This document shows positions 37,474 through 46,502 of a stretch of 64,000 bases of DNA, piece by piece (the stretch's first letter is position 1; each line of letters starts with the position of its first letter). Both the position numbers and the translations under genes were made by a program. The stretch spans positions 1,700,894-1,764,893 of the forward strand of contig NZ_CP007446.1 in NCBI RefSeq assembly GCF_000600005.1. The letters run 5' to 3'. Source of the DNA: Snodgrassella alvi wkB2. GTDB taxonomy: Bacteria; Pseudomonadota; Gammaproteobacteria; Burkholderiales; Neisseriaceae. A model generated the notes under the pieces. That model was given only the letters and a program-made list of their open reading frames with translations, searched no databases and was not told where the DNA came from.

Positions 37474-37487
37474 AATGCTAAGCTACA

Positions 37488-38918
37488 TTAATGTACACGT
37501 ACATGAATAAATGGCACAGAATCTTCCTTAAAACTGTCCTTATATTTATCCAGGATAATTGGCGGGCTATGATCACCAACAATCACTATGTCTGTGTCTT
37601 TAAAACCTCCGGCCTTAATTTCATTGGCAAGCACAGTAAAAAACTGATGCTGTAAATTCAGATTCCGGCATGCCTCCTGCCGGCCGTCAAATATCGGCTG
37701 TTTACAATCATAAGTATAATTACCAAGTATATCCTTTTCAGAATACGGATGATGAGTGTCGAGTGTCAGCCAATAGATAAATGATTTGCCCTGCGCAGCT
37801 TTATTTGCAGCAGACACATCATGCACAATATTATAATCACAAGCCCCGGGAAATGAATGGCATTGTTTGATATTACTGAATTGCGGGAAAAAACGGGCGT
37901 TTTGCAGACCCATATGCGGATACCAGTCTTTACGGTCATACATTTTAGAATATGAACCATGAAAAGCCTGAACCAGATAACCTTCTTTTTGCAGGTGTAT
38001 AGGAACACATTGTTTGAATTTATCAAACGGACCCAGAATAAAATTAGAACTTTTAGCTTTTAAATCGCATAACTCACGCAGTTCTCCCATAATAGTACTG
38101 TGCAGTGCGGGATTTTCTCCCTGTGCAATTAACTGCACATTTGGGATATTTATTAACGGAGCATCAACAGACGGATTAACTGCTCCGTGTTCAGGTATAA
38201 ACGTTCCCCACGATTCATTCAGAATGAACAGTATTTTTTTGGGCGGATTCTGCATATCAATCTGCTTTTGCAACACACCGCCGTGTGGCCAGTCATAAAA
38301 TTCCGGTTTAACCGTACCTCGCCAGAAAAATTCATGATTAAATTTCAGATTTTGAATCGTTTCATAATAACTTCCCCACCAGCCAGTTGTCTGATAACGA
38401 TTGGATAGATTGACCCCGCGATAATCAAAGAAGAAAACTGCAAAAATCAGATACAGTATGCCCAATGACCATATCATTCTGCCAGAACATAGCCGGACAA
38501 TATATTTAAGTATGAGAAACAGACTTATTGCTAAATACAGAACAAATATTGCTATAAATAACCAGTATAATTTCGGGGCATGAGGAATAAAACGTAAAAT
38601 CTCAATAAACTCGACAATATTATCATAATGATAAAATTGTTTAATCCAGTACAGAATATCAAATATATATACTACCGTGTATACCAGAGCAAACAATATC
38701 AGTGACCAGCGCCTGCGCAGAAATATTAAGGGCAAAATCCATATATACTCTAAAACAATAATATATCTTTCAGAGTAAACAAAAATATGAGCCAGCCAGA
38801 ACAAACCATTGGTTATTATTAAATAAAGTAATAAAAAAATCCAAAATCGTAATGGAAAATAACACTTTAACAGATTTGCTATTTTAATAATTGTTGGAAA
38901 ATTCTTATCAAAACTCAT
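37488..38918 (-). CDS. Membrane sulfatase-fold hydrolase/transferase
   Basis: 476 residues: about five hydrophobic segments in the first 170, then a periplasmic alkaline-phosphatase-superfamily domain with ILFILNESWG (metal-binding Glu), a candidate Ser/Thr nucleophile region LHSTIMGELREL, and VIVGDHSPP (metal-binding Asp-His) near the end. Such enzymes usually move phosphoethanolamine, phosphoglycerol or similar groups to lipids or surface proteins. The adjacent three pilin genes, in the same direction, make a pilin modification role (as for Neisseria PptA) conceivable, but this is inference only; LOS or glycan modification is as likely. Confidence 0.8.
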   Translation of the reverse strand: MSFDKNFPTIIKIANLLKCYFPLRFWIFLLLYLIITNGLFWLAHIFVYSERYIIVLEYIWILPLIFLRRRWSLILFALVYTVVYIFDILYWIKQFYHYDNIVEFIEILRFIPHAPKLYWLFIAIFVLYLAISLFLILKYIVRLCSGRMIWSLGILYLIFAVFFFDYRGVNLSNRYQTTGWWGSYYETIQNLKFNHEFFWRGTVKPEFYDWPHGGVLQKQIDMQNPPKKILFILNESWGTFIPEHGAVNPSVDAPLINIPNVQLIAQGENPALHSTIMGELRELCDLKAKSSNFILGPFDKFKQCVPIHLQKEGYLVQAFHGSYSKMYDRKDWYPHMGLQNARFFPQFSNIKQCHSFPGACDYNIVHDVSAANKAAQGKSFIYWLTLDTHHPYSEKDILGNYTYDCKQPIFDGRQEACRNLNLQHQFFTVLANEIKAGGFKDTDIVIVGDHSPPIILDKYKDSFKEDSVPFIHVRVH

Positions 38919-38952
38919 ACTTAATTCGTTTCATATGTATATATGCTTAATG

Positions 38953-38977
38953 AAAAAAAAGCCGCTACCGCGGCTTT
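38953..38977 (-). terminator. Intrinsic terminator of pilin gene
   Basis: AAAGCCGC (38958-38965) and GCGGCTTT (38970-38977) pair around TACC; on the minus strand the stem is followed by a run of eight T. It lies just after the 39001-39462 pilin, cutting most read-through into the sulfatase-fold gene. Confidence 0.9.
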
Positions 38978-39000
38978 GTATGTATACATTTCCTGAATAT

Positions 39001-39462
39001 TTAGATTGTGAATGCTTTAGGTATATATTTATCAGGCATAGTTGAAGAAGTATTTTTCTTCAGTGAACCATTTTTTAATACATCCAATACTAAGGTCTTA
39101 GTAGCAATAGAAGCAGATACTTTGGTTGCGTTTACTGTATATGTAATTGTACAGCCTGTTGCAGCGTTAGCAGAAAGACTGCCGGTTTTAGCAGAACCAC
39201 CGATTTTTGCTACACCGTATTTACCAGTCTGCTCATCAATGGTGGTATCAAGTGCATTATTGTCACCTGACATACAATTATTATTCTGCAAATTATCGAT
39301 AATCTGAGTTTTCAGACCAGCAGCAAGGCTGGAAGCCTCTGAAGCCTGAGAACGGGCAATATAATCAGAGTAAGCAGGTACGGCAATTGCAGCAAGAATA
39401 CCGATAATTGCAATTACAATCATCAATTCAATTAAAGTAAAACCTTTTTGGAATGCTTTCAT
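39001..39462 (-). CDS. Type IV pilin (copy 1)
   Basis: 153 residues from the ATG at 39462, chosen because GGAG lies 6 nt before it; an upstream in-frame ATG adds 12 unlikely residues. Short leader ending in KG, cleaved by PilD before [32 protein letters not shown], with Glu5. Two Cys (NNNCMSG and TGCTIT) probably form the pilin disulfide. The body has the [11 protein letters not shown] and YTVNA segments shared with the next copy. Structural or minor pilin of type IV pili; has its own strong terminator, in keeping with high expression. Confidence 0.92.
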   Translation of the reverse strand: MKAFQKGFTLIELMIVIAIIGILAAIAVPAYSDYIARSQASEASSLAAGLKTQIIDNLQNNNCMSGDNNALDTTIDEQTGKYGVAKIGGSAKTGSLSANAATGCTITYTVNATKVSASIATKTLVLDVLKNGSLKKNTSSTMPDKYIPKAFTI

Positions 39463-39609
39463 ATTATTCTCCATCTTACAAAACGGTTGAAAATTCATTA
39501 ATACATCAATTTATATAATACTGGAGCAAATTTCATGCCAAGTTTTAAAATTTAATTATTTTTTAAATACAAAAATGTATCTGTAAGATAATATTTTGAT
39601 TTTTAAATT

Positions 39610-40071
39610 TTAAATATTTAGAAATGCTCTTGGAATATATTTATTATTTATGGTTGAAGCACTATTTTTACGTAAGGATCCGTTTTTCAAAACATCCACT
39701 ACCAATATTTTATTTGCAATAGCAGCAGAGACTTCTGTACTTTTTACTTTATAAGTAATTGTACATCCCGTAACCGAATTAGCCGAAGCCCCTGATGATA
39801 TTGATGCATTACCACCAATAGTAGCCGTACCGTATTTACCGGTCTGACTCACAACAGAATTGGTTCCCGAATCAAAACATGTATTATTTTGCAGGTTTTC
39901 AAAAATTTGTAATTTCAATACCCCTGCCATACTCGAAGCCTCACTAGCTTGCGTCCGAGCTATATAATCATTATAAGCAGGAAGCGCTAGAGCCGCCAGC
40001 ACCCCGATTACAGCAATAACGATCATTAACTCAATTAAAGTAAAGCCTTTTTCTAATAGATATATTTTCAT
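39610..40071 (-). CDS. Type IV pilin (copy 2)
   Basis: 153 residues. Leader MKIYLLEKG, then [32 protein letters not shown]; same two-Cys layout and [11 protein letters not shown] segment as copy 1, which it resembles along the whole length (C-terminus NNKYIPRAF versus PDKYIPKAF). No clear Shine-Dalgarno or terminator of its own. A tandem duplicate whose surface-exposed middle has diverged. Confidence 0.9.
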   Translation of the reverse strand: MKIYLLEKGFTLIELMIVIAVIGVLAALALPAYNDYIARTQASEASSMAGVLKLQIFENLQNNTCFDSGTNSVVSQTGKYGTATIGGNASISSGASANSVTGCTITYKVKSTEVSAAIANKILVVDVLKNGSLRKNSASTINNKYIPRAFLNI

Positions 40072-40221
40072 TGTCAGACGAAATCAGATATTTAAAGAAA
40101 TGAAAGCAAAACACATACCATTTTCTTAAAATAACATGTATTTTCGAAAGAATATTAAATCTGTATTATCCAAAATTTTGTATACAGATTCATTTAAATT
40201 CAACAATGATGCTGCGGCTGA

Positions 40222-40671
40222 TTAAATAACCAAAGCTTTAGGCAGGTATTTCTGTTCTATAGTACCGTTATTGAGTTTTAATGTTCCGTTCCTCAGTACA
40301 TCCAATTCGAGATATTTATTTACCAGAACAAATGAAGCATTCTGCGAATATACCGTATATCGAATAGAACAGCCTGTTCTGGCAGTAGCCGAATGCTGAG
40401 CATTCACGACAGGAAATTCTGTCGTAATCTCTGCAATTCCGTATTTTCCTTTATAACTATACTCTGATGGATTTTGTGCCCGGCATTTTTGGTTCTGTAA
40501 ACTATCTAAAACCTGCGCTTTCAGGTTTCCTGCCAAATCTGCTGCTTCAGCAAGCTGAGCTTTTGCACTGTAATCCATATAAGTAGGCACGGCAATGGCA
40601 GTCAGTATCCCTATTATTGCTATAGCAATTATTATTTCAATTAATGTAAAACCCTGGTGATTTAAGCTCAT
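40222..40671 (-). CDS. Type IV pilin-like protein (copy 3, diverged)
   Basis: 149 residues. Leader MSLNHQG then FTLIEIIIAIAIIGILTAIAVPTYMDYSAKAQLAEAAD, Glu5 present. Two Cys (NQKCRAQ and TGCSIR) and C-terminal EQKYLPKALVI place it in the same subfamily as copies 1 and 2 but clearly more diverged. No good ribosome site is visible before the ATG. It may be a minor pilin. Confidence 0.88.
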   Translation of the reverse strand: MSLNHQGFTLIEIIIAIAIIGILTAIAVPTYMDYSAKAQLAEAADLAGNLKAQVLDSLQNQKCRAQNPSEYSYKGKYGIAEITTEFPVVNAQHSATARTGCSIRYTVYSQNASFVLVNKYLELDVLRNGTLKLNNGTIEQKYLPKALVI

Positions 40672-40886
40672 GATGATTTTGTGCGTTTAAATTTGATTGA
40701 TTGTCCGACTGATTTGCAAATGTAATATTCATTATTATATTTGATTATTCAATACAAGAATTTATTTATTTTAATTAAAAAATCAAATATGTATTTTTTA
40801 TCTTACAATAAATTGATTTAAATATATATTTTTAATTAATATTTTGACAAAATTTATAAATTAAGTTTTTTATTATTAATAGTTAG

Positions 40887-40913
40887 ACAATTATATTTGT
40901 CGGATATAATTGT
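40887..40913. other. AT-rich perfect hairpin after the secreted-protein gene
   Basis: ACAATTATAT and ATATAATTGT pair perfectly (10 bp) around a 7-nt loop, 40 bp beyond the stop of the 40954-41757 gene. There is no U-tract on the minus strand, so it is not a standard terminator; an operator upstream of pilin copy 3 is another reading. Confidence 0.4.
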
Positions 40914-40953
40914 AAATTAGATAACTTTGTCCGGACTTACTTAATCTAGAAAA

Positions 40954-41757
40954 TTACAGATAATATTCCTGCATATACGCCCATACTGCTGCAAGCATAA
41001 CCATTTGACTGGCCAGATTTCCTGTACCGGCTTCAGAATTAATATAATCAATCTCTTGCCGGGCTGCCCATACTGATAATGAACCATCATCACGAACAGT
41101 TTGATTATTCTGTAAAACGACATTGAAACTCCGACCGGACAAAAACTCAAAGGCTCGCTGACTAGTAACATAGAAAAAATCATGAGGATCTTTATCAGGA
41201 CTGACCGCTACCTGGCTCATTCCATGCGCCATTGAGCCACCAGGCACATAGTTTCGTATGGATAATCCACTTGGATGATTGTTATGCAAAGCAACAATCA
41301 ATTTGGCGTGAATCATATACTGATTCAGAAAACCGTCGACCTCTTGAGTTAACTCTTCTCTTGCCTGAGCACAATTACCGCGCAAACATTTTAATGCGTT
41401 CTTCCGACCGGTTTCAGTAAAAATTCTATTTGGATCAAAATAATAATTTACATCATTTGTTTGTATCCTAATTTCCCGGCTGCCACCATGGCGAAAATCC
41501 AGCAGACAGCCCTGCTGAATCTGGTTTAATGCCATTAATGCGGTCTGACGCGCTGTTTCTTCATTATCATGTACATGCACCCATACAATATGTTGCCATG
41601 GTTTACCTGTACAAGTCTGAGTCACCGGCAATATTTTTACTTGTCCGGTTGTATTAAAGGAATTTGAAACAGAATCTTCTGCTTGCGCAGGTAACACACC
41701 TGTAATCAATAACAATAAAAAAATATACTGAAAAATATAAAAAGTTGATTTTCTCAT
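40954..41757 (-). CDS. Secreted protein of unknown function, possibly a zinc hydrolase
   Basis: 267 residues from the ATG at 41757, which gives a clean signal peptide (MRKSTFYIF, hydrophobic IFLLLLITGVL, cleavage after PAQA). A TTG at 41787 would add ten residues. The mature protein starts a folded region with WVHVHDNEETARQTALMAL, a pattern like metal-binding His-x-x-Glu sites of M14-type carboxypeptidases, followed by LDFRHGGSREI and LIVALHNNHPSG, which could supply another His. I do not recognise the family with certainty. Four Cys suggest disulfides in the periplasm. Lies upstream of the pilin genes but with a 282-bp gap. Confidence 0.7.
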   Translation of the reverse strand: MRKSTFYIFQYIFLLLLITGVLPAQAEDSVSNSFNTTGQVKILPVTQTCTGKPWQHIVWVHVHDNEETARQTALMALNQIQQGCLLDFRHGGSREIRIQTNDVNYYFDPNRIFTETGRKNALKCLRGNCAQAREELTQEVDGFLNQYMIHAKLIVALHNNHPSGLSIRNYVPGGSMAHGMSQVAVSPDKDPHDFFYVTSQRAFEFLSGRSFNVVLQNNQTVRDDGSLSVWAARQEIDYINSEAGTGNLASQMVMLAAVWAYMQEYYL

Positions 41758-42007
41758 TTGGCTGATTATTTTCTGTTTTAATTTCAATTCTTTGTATGTA
41801 TTTTTATTTTGATAAAGATATGCCTGTCAAATTACATTTTCTGCTGAATATCCAGCCTAAAACAAAATTTTCTGTCAATTTCTTTTAAATAAATTAATTT
41901 CTTAATTTATCAATATACATTTCTCATCATCTCACTGAATAGATTATTTGCCAAATGTGTCAAATTTTGTCACATTAAACTGAATTATGTAAGTACCGAT
42001 AGTTATT

Positions 42008-42049
42008 ATACTGATTAAGTATGAATTTGTATTTTTGTTTAATCAGTAT
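42008..42049. promoter_or_regulatory. Perfect 11-bp inverted repeat upstream of Fur box
   Basis: ATACTGATTAA (42008-42018) and TTAATCAGTAT (42039-42049) are exact reverse complements 31 bp apart start to start, which is three helical turns, so both arms face the same side of the DNA. The 20-bp interval is AT-rich. It lies 17 bp before the Fur box of the receptor gene. Likely a binding site for an additional regulator, for example one sensing siderophore; no regulator gene is adjacent. Confidence 0.6.
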
Positions 42050-42065
42050 GGTTTTAGTTGAAAAT

Positions 42066-42084
42066 AATAATGGTATTCATTATT
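42066..42084. promoter_or_regulatory. Fur box of the TonB receptor gene
   Basis: AATAATGGTATTCATTATT matches the 19-bp consensus GATAATGATAATCATTATC at 15 positions and is placed 44 bp before the receptor start. Iron-dependent repression by Fur is expected. Confidence 0.85.
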
Positions 42085-42127
42085 ATTCGCAGATTTATCA
42101 ATTTTTCTCTTTTCGTAGCTCAATAGT

Positions 42128-44356
42128 ATGTCTGATCACCCTTTTCCTTCTTTTAAACTGGCATTGATTCCGTTCATTCTTTTTACCGGCAGCACTGTTT
42201 ATGCTCAGGATAATACAGCAAAGCTGGACGATATTTACGTCACCGCCGAACAGCAGGTTAAACAGTCTCTCGGCGTTTCTAAACTTGATAGTCAGGATAT
42301 TGAACGCAAAACACCGGTCAATGATATTTCTGAGCTGGTGCGTACAATGCCCGGCGTTAATCTGACTGGTAATACTGCTTCCGGTCAGCATGGCAATAAA
42401 CGCCAGATTGATATTCGCGGAATGGGTCCGGAAAATACCTTAATACTGATTGACGGCCGGCCGGTTACTTCGCGCAACAGTGCACGCATGAGCTGGCGCG
42501 GTGAGCGTGACACCATTGGCGACAGCAATTGGGTACCGGCAGCAGAAATTCAATCAATTGAAGTTATTCGCGGACCAGCTGCCGCACGCTATGGTTCTGG
42601 TGCAGCTGGCGGTGTAGTGAACATTGTGACAAAAAAAGTCAGTAATGAGTTTCACGGTTCTATTAATGCGTTTATGAATTTGCCGGCAGATAAAGAAGAA
42701 GGCGATACACATCGTATCGGCTTTGATTTGTCCGGTCCGGTTATTAAAGATGTACTCGGCTTTCGGATATATGGCAATCTGAACAGTACTGATGCGGATT
42801 CACCATTCATTAATCAGCGTTCGAATGATAAAGGCAGCAAATCGCTGGCTGCCGGACAGGAAGGTCTGATTAATAAAGATATTGGCGGACGGCTGGCATG
42901 GCGCCTGTCTCCGGCACAAACTCTGAAACTGGATACTACCTACAGCCGGCAGGGCAATCGTTATAACGGTGATGGTCCCAATAATGTACAGACTGATTAC
43001 ACCCAAAGTTTATATGGTAAGGAAACCCGCAGAGTATACCGCCAGAGTTTTGCACTGACTCATGAAGGTGTATGGGACTGGGGCGACAGCAAGCTGGTAG
43101 CACAATACGATAAAACTACCAACAGCCACTGCTCTGAAGCTCTGTCAGGTGGTCCTGAAGGCTTGTGTCAGGATTTGGGCAGCAAAGATATTACTTATAA
43201 AGACAGTACATTGACCACAAAACGCCTGACGGGTGAAATACACGTTCCGTTTACATTAGGTGTATCGCACGTGCTGACTATGGGTGCAGAATATCAGTAC
43301 GATAAACTGGATGATCCGGATGGTCTGCGCCGTATACCTCTTCCCGGAGCAGTTTATCCGGCTCCGGCCAACCACACGCCATCACTAAGTAGCTGGGCCG
43401 GCTATGTGGAAGACAATATCAGTCTGACCGATTATTTAAAACTGGTACCAATGCTGCGCTATGATCACAATAATAAAACGGGCGGCAATGTCAGCCCCGG
43501 TGTTAATCTGTCATGGCAGCTTCATCCGAACTGGCTGATTAAAGGCGGAATAGCACGTGCCTACAAAGTTCCGAATCTGTACCAGAGTACAGACAGTTAT
43601 ATGCTGTACAGTAAAGGCAATGGTTGTGCCACCTCTTCCGGAAGCGGCCGTGGCTGCTATCTGATAGGTAACAGTAATCTCAAACCTGAAACCAGTATTA
43701 ATAAAGAATTGGGTTTTGAATTTAATAAAAATGGTTATCTGGCTTCTCTGGCTTATTTCCGCAATGATTACAAAAATAAGATTGAAGCCGGCCGGCAGAT
43801 TATATTCACAGATAGTACTGATACAAATTCACACTCAGGCGGATATGATTATTTTCAATGGACCAATACCCGTAAAGCGCTGGTAGAAGGACTGGAAGGC
43901 AATTTAACCCTGCCGTTTTCAAGCAAATGGAAATGGGTAAACAATTTTACTTATATGTTTAATTCCAAAAATAAGGAAACCGGCAATCCTTTATCTGTCA
44001 TCCCTAAGTATACGATTAATTCGTCTCTGGCCTGGAATCCTGCAGAAAAATGGGACACATTACTTACCTATACTTACTATGGTCGCCAGAAACCGCGCAC
44101 AGTACCGGTAAATCCTGTTGAGGCAGGTATCGGTAACGGAGGAAAAGGAACTACCGGTTTAAGCGGAGAAGAAATCGGCAGTTATGGTATCTGGGGTATT
44201 TCCGCCGGCTACGCTGTAAATAAAAATATTAGTATCAGAGCCGGAATGTCAAATATATTCAATAAACGTATCTACGCCTCTACACTGCGCGGCACTGCGT
44301 ATACATACAATGAACGCGGCAGAGCAGTATGGGGCAGTATGAAAGTTTCTTTCTGA
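42128..44356 (+). CDS. TonB-dependent catecholate siderophore receptor, FepA/IroN-like
   Basis: 742 residues. Signal peptide ending VYAQD, TonB box-like DIYVTAE, plug domain with PGVNLTGNTASGQHGNKRQIDIRGMG-type wording (close to E. coli FepA), ENTLILIDGRP, then the WRGERDTIGDSNWVP and RYGSGAAGGVVNI segments; 22-strand barrel ending in SMKVSF with terminal Phe. These plug motifs are specific to enterobactin/salmochelin-type receptors. It opens a Fur-controlled uptake island and has its own terminator, so it can be made in excess of the downstream genes. Confidence 0.92.
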   Translation: MSDHPFPSFKLALIPFILFTGSTVYAQDNTAKLDDIYVTAEQQVKQSLGVSKLDSQDIERKTPVNDISELVRTMPGVNLTGNTASGQHGNKRQIDIRGMGPENTLILIDGRPVTSRNSARMSWRGERDTIGDSNWVPAAEIQSIEVIRGPAAARYGSGAAGGVVNIVTKKVSNEFHGSINAFMNLPADKEEGDTHRIGFDLSGPVIKDVLGFRIYGNLNSTDADSPFINQRSNDKGSKSLAAGQEGLINKDIGGRLAWRLSPAQTLKLDTTYSRQGNRYNGDGPNNVQTDYTQSLYGKETRRVYRQSFALTHEGVWDWGDSKLVAQYDKTTNSHCSEALSGGPEGLCQDLGSKDITYKDSTLTTKRLTGEIHVPFTLGVSHVLTMGAEYQYDKLDDPDGLRRIPLPGAVYPAPANHTPSLSSWAGYVEDNISLTDYLKLVPMLRYDHNNKTGGNVSPGVNLSWQLHPNWLIKGGIARAYKVPNLYQSTDSYMLYSKGNGCATSSGSGRGCYLIGNSNLKPETSINKELGFEFNKNGYLASLAYFRNDYKNKIEAGRQIIFTDSTDTNSHSGGYDYFQWTNTRKALVEGLEGNLTLPFSSKWKWVNNFTYMFNSKNKETGNPLSVIPKYTINSSLAWNPAEKWDTLLTYTYYGRQKPRTVPVNPVEAGIGNGGKGTTGLSGEEIGSYGIWGISAGYAVNKNISIRAGMSNIFNKRIYASTLRGTAYTYNERGRAVWGSMKVSF

Positions 44357-44367
44357 TCCTTTTTGCG

Positions 44368-44400
44368 AACAGGCTGCCATTCGGGCAGCCTGTTTTTTAT
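44368..44400 (+). terminator. Intrinsic terminator of the receptor gene
   Basis: AACAGGCTGCC (44368-44378) and GGCAGCCTGTT (44384-44394) form a perfect 11-bp stem with a 5-nt loop, followed by six T. The reverse strand of the stem reads AGGCTGCCCGAA, one base from a reported Neisseriaceae DNA-uptake dialect; see findings. Confidence 0.93.
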
Positions 44401-44455
44401 AAGCAAATTATTTTTCACCGTGACTTATCAATCAATTTCAGTTACTATCATAAAT

Positions 44456-44474
44456 AGTAATGATTATTGTTTAC
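44456..44474. promoter_or_regulatory. Candidate Fur box before the esterase operon
   Basis: AGTAATGATTATTGTTTAC matches the Fur consensus at 12 of 19 positions, including the core TAATGAT, 198 bp before the esterase start. It lies just after the receptor terminator, where a second promoter is needed. Confidence 0.5.
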
Positions 44475-44671
44475 ACATAATGAGCAACTTTATTAAGTAA
44501 ACAAACAAAGGTTATTCAATCTGACTGCACTTTAACCAAACCACCTGATCCGGCAATATTTTTAACTGGTATTCGATTAATTTTACCATGCAGAAACAAA
44601 ATCTTACCACACACCCGTCCTGTTGTCTCCATATGTTCTGTAACACCAATCAACTGACGGAAAGATTAAAT

Positions 44672-45613
44672 ATGCGCCAGATTATTATTTTTCTTTTATT
44701 GTTTTTTACGGCCTTAATCTTGCACAACACAGCCAAAGCTCAGCCTAATCTGAATGAACCAGCTAATTTTGCTGCATTAAAGCAATCAGACAGCGGCTAT
44801 CTGTTTAATACGCTTGCGTTTACTTCTGCAGACAGACAGCGTCATTACCGGGTTTATATAGCAGCCCCCGACCGCAGAGCTCCTGCAGAGGGTTTTCCTG
44901 CTTTCTATATTCTGGACGGAAATGCTGCACTGGATTTTCTGACGCCGGAAAATATGCGGGCACTGTCTGCACAGCCTCAACCTCCGGTGCTGGTACTGAT
45001 TGGCTATGCCACAGATAAACGCTTTGATGCGCAGGCACGGGCCTACGATTACACCATTGCGCCGGACAATGACAATACCGATCCTCTTGATTCAACTAGA
45101 ATAAACGGCGGGGCTGATATATTTCTGGATTTAATTCAGAATGAAATTATGCCGGCAGTAAATCAACAGGTTCGGATTAATCCCAATGCACAAACTCTGT
45201 GGGGGCACTCTTACGGCGGGCTGATGGTTATGCATACTTTGTTTACTCAGCCTAATCTTTTTCAGCACTATATTGCTGCCGATCCGTCCGTTTGGTTACA
45301 CGGCGATTTGTTACAGCAGGAAGCTGAAACCATGCTTAAACGTCAGGTGGCTTTTTCCGGCAGCAGTCTGTGGGTTTTAAGCAGCAAACTCAAAGCCGGT
45401 AAATTACCGAAAAATCCTCAGGCGGCCGCACGTATCCGCATACGCAATGAGCATACAGCCAGATATGCCGGTCTGATTAACAAACTCATTAACGAATTAG
45501 AGCAAAAAACTGATTTAACTATCAGATATGAACACTATCCGCAGGAAAATCATGGCAGCCTGTTTGGCAAAAGCCTGCAGCAGGCATTATTTTATCCAGT
45601 AATCAGGCAATAA
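44672..45613 (+). CDS. Periplasmic siderophore esterase, IroE-like
   Basis: 313 residues from the ATG at 44672, which has GGAAAG at the right distance and begins a normal signal peptide (MRQIIIFLLLFFTALILH, cleaved after KAQ); an in-frame ATG at 44588 lacks both. Alpha/beta hydrolase of the Fes/IroE esterase group: YILDGNAALDFL, nucleophile elbow GHSYGGLM, and a C-terminal His in QENHGSLFG. IroE cuts the trilactone of enterobactin or salmochelin into linear forms in the periplasm. It is followed 1 bp later by the ferric reductase gene, and the CeuE-type binding protein downstream suits linear dimers. Confidence 0.88.
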   Translation: MRQIIIFLLLFFTALILHNTAKAQPNLNEPANFAALKQSDSGYLFNTLAFTSADRQRHYRVYIAAPDRRAPAEGFPAFYILDGNAALDFLTPENMRALSAQPQPPVLVLIGYATDKRFDAQARAYDYTIAPDNDNTDPLDSTRINGGADIFLDLIQNEIMPAVNQQVRINPNAQTLWGHSYGGLMVMHTLFTQPNLFQHYIAADPSVWLHGDLLQQEAETMLKRQVAFSGSSLWVLSSKLKAGKLPKNPQAAARIRIRNEHTARYAGLINKLINELEQKTDLTIRYEHYPQENHGSLFGKSLQQALFYPVIRQ

Positions 45614-45614
45614 A

Positions 45615-46421
45615 ATGAATAAACGTTCACCACATCAGGCTTATCTGACACGCGTTCAGGATATTATCGATCTGAGCCCGAATTTACGCCGGCTGGTTTT
45701 GCATAGTCCGGAGCTGACCGATTATCCGCATCAGTACAATGGTGCCCATATCAAAATATTTCTGGCACCGGATGGTCAGATAACACCACAATTACCCCAG
45801 TTTTCCGGTCATGGTTTTAACTGGGCTGAGCCGGATAATAAACCGATTGTGCGTACCTATACTATTCGCAATTATGATGCACAGTCGTGTACGGTAAGTA
45901 TTGATTTTGTTAAACACGGAGACACCGGACCCGCTTCATCTTTTGCCGAGCATGCTCAGGCAGGAGATATTCTTGGAATCTCTTCCCCCGGCGGACCGAA
46001 TCCAATGCTGAAAACAGCGTCACGCTATTTATTTGCCGGTGATATTACAGCTCTTCCGGCAATTGAATCTCTGCTAACAGATATTGCCGCTGATGCGAGC
46101 GGTGACGTTGTGCTGTTATTACCGCAGGCAGAAGATCTGCCTGCATCATTCCCGTTACCTGAAAAAATGCATCTGCATACCTTTTTTGGTGATTTGAGCC
46201 AGATTCCTGCTGTAGTAGAGCATATAAGCAGTTTTGCCCCGTTGAATGATGATGACTTTGCCTGGGTTGCCGGTGAAGCAGCACTGATTAAGCCACTGCG
46301 TGAATTGCTGCGTACACAGTGGCAATTACCGCCTCAGCGCCATTATGCCGTCCCCTACTGGCATCAGGGAGAAAATGAAGAAAGTTATCATGAAGCACGG
46401 CACAGATTTATTGATAAATAG
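45615..46421 (+). CDS. Siderophore-interacting protein (ViuB/YqjH-type ferric reductase)
   Basis: 268 residues. FAD-binding domain with RTYTIRNYD (flavin-binding RxYT(I/V)R motif) and HGDTGPASSFAEHAQAGD, then NAD(P)H-binding SIP domain ending in RHYAVPYWHQGENEESYH, the standard ending of the family. Such enzymes reduce Fe(III) from catecholate siderophores in the cytoplasm and so free the iron. Coupled to the esterase gene with a one-base gap. Confidence 0.92.
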   Translation: MNKRSPHQAYLTRVQDIIDLSPNLRRLVLHSPELTDYPHQYNGAHIKIFLAPDGQITPQLPQFSGHGFNWAEPDNKPIVRTYTIRNYDAQSCTVSIDFVKHGDTGPASSFAEHAQAGDILGISSPGGPNPMLKTASRYLFAGDITALPAIESLLTDIAADASGDVVLLLPQAEDLPASFPLPEKMHLHTFFGDLSQIPAVVEHISSFAPLNDDDFAWVAGEAALIKPLRELLRTQWQLPPQRHYAVPYWHQGENEESYHEARHRFIDK

Positions 46422-46478
46422 ATACCTGTTCAAGAAAATTAACTTTAGCCTTGTTCAGGCGGTATAATTAATGCAAAC

Positions 46479-46497
46479 GATAATGATAGGAAATACT
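46479..46497. promoter_or_regulatory. Candidate Fur box and -10 before the binding-protein gene
   Basis: GATAATGATAGGAAATACT has a perfect left half (first ten bases of the Fur consensus; 13 of 19 overall) and lies 11 bp after a consensus TATAAT at 46463-46468. A Fur-repressible promoter inside the operon is plausible; no good -35 is visible. Confidence 0.5.
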
Positions 46498-46502
46498 GAA
46501 AA

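Larger units (their letters stand above)
41758..42127. other. Divergent regulatory spacer before the receptor gene
   Basis: 370 bp separating the minus-strand secreted-protein gene from the plus-strand TonB receptor. It is AT-rich and holds the perfect inverted repeat at 42008-42049 and the Fur box at 42066-42084, listed separately. No open frame. Confidence 0.7.

Noticed and set aside
39001-40671. Silent pilin cassettes (pilS-like antigenic variation)
   Set aside because: All three copies have complete leaders and stops; none is a truncated 5'-less cassette.
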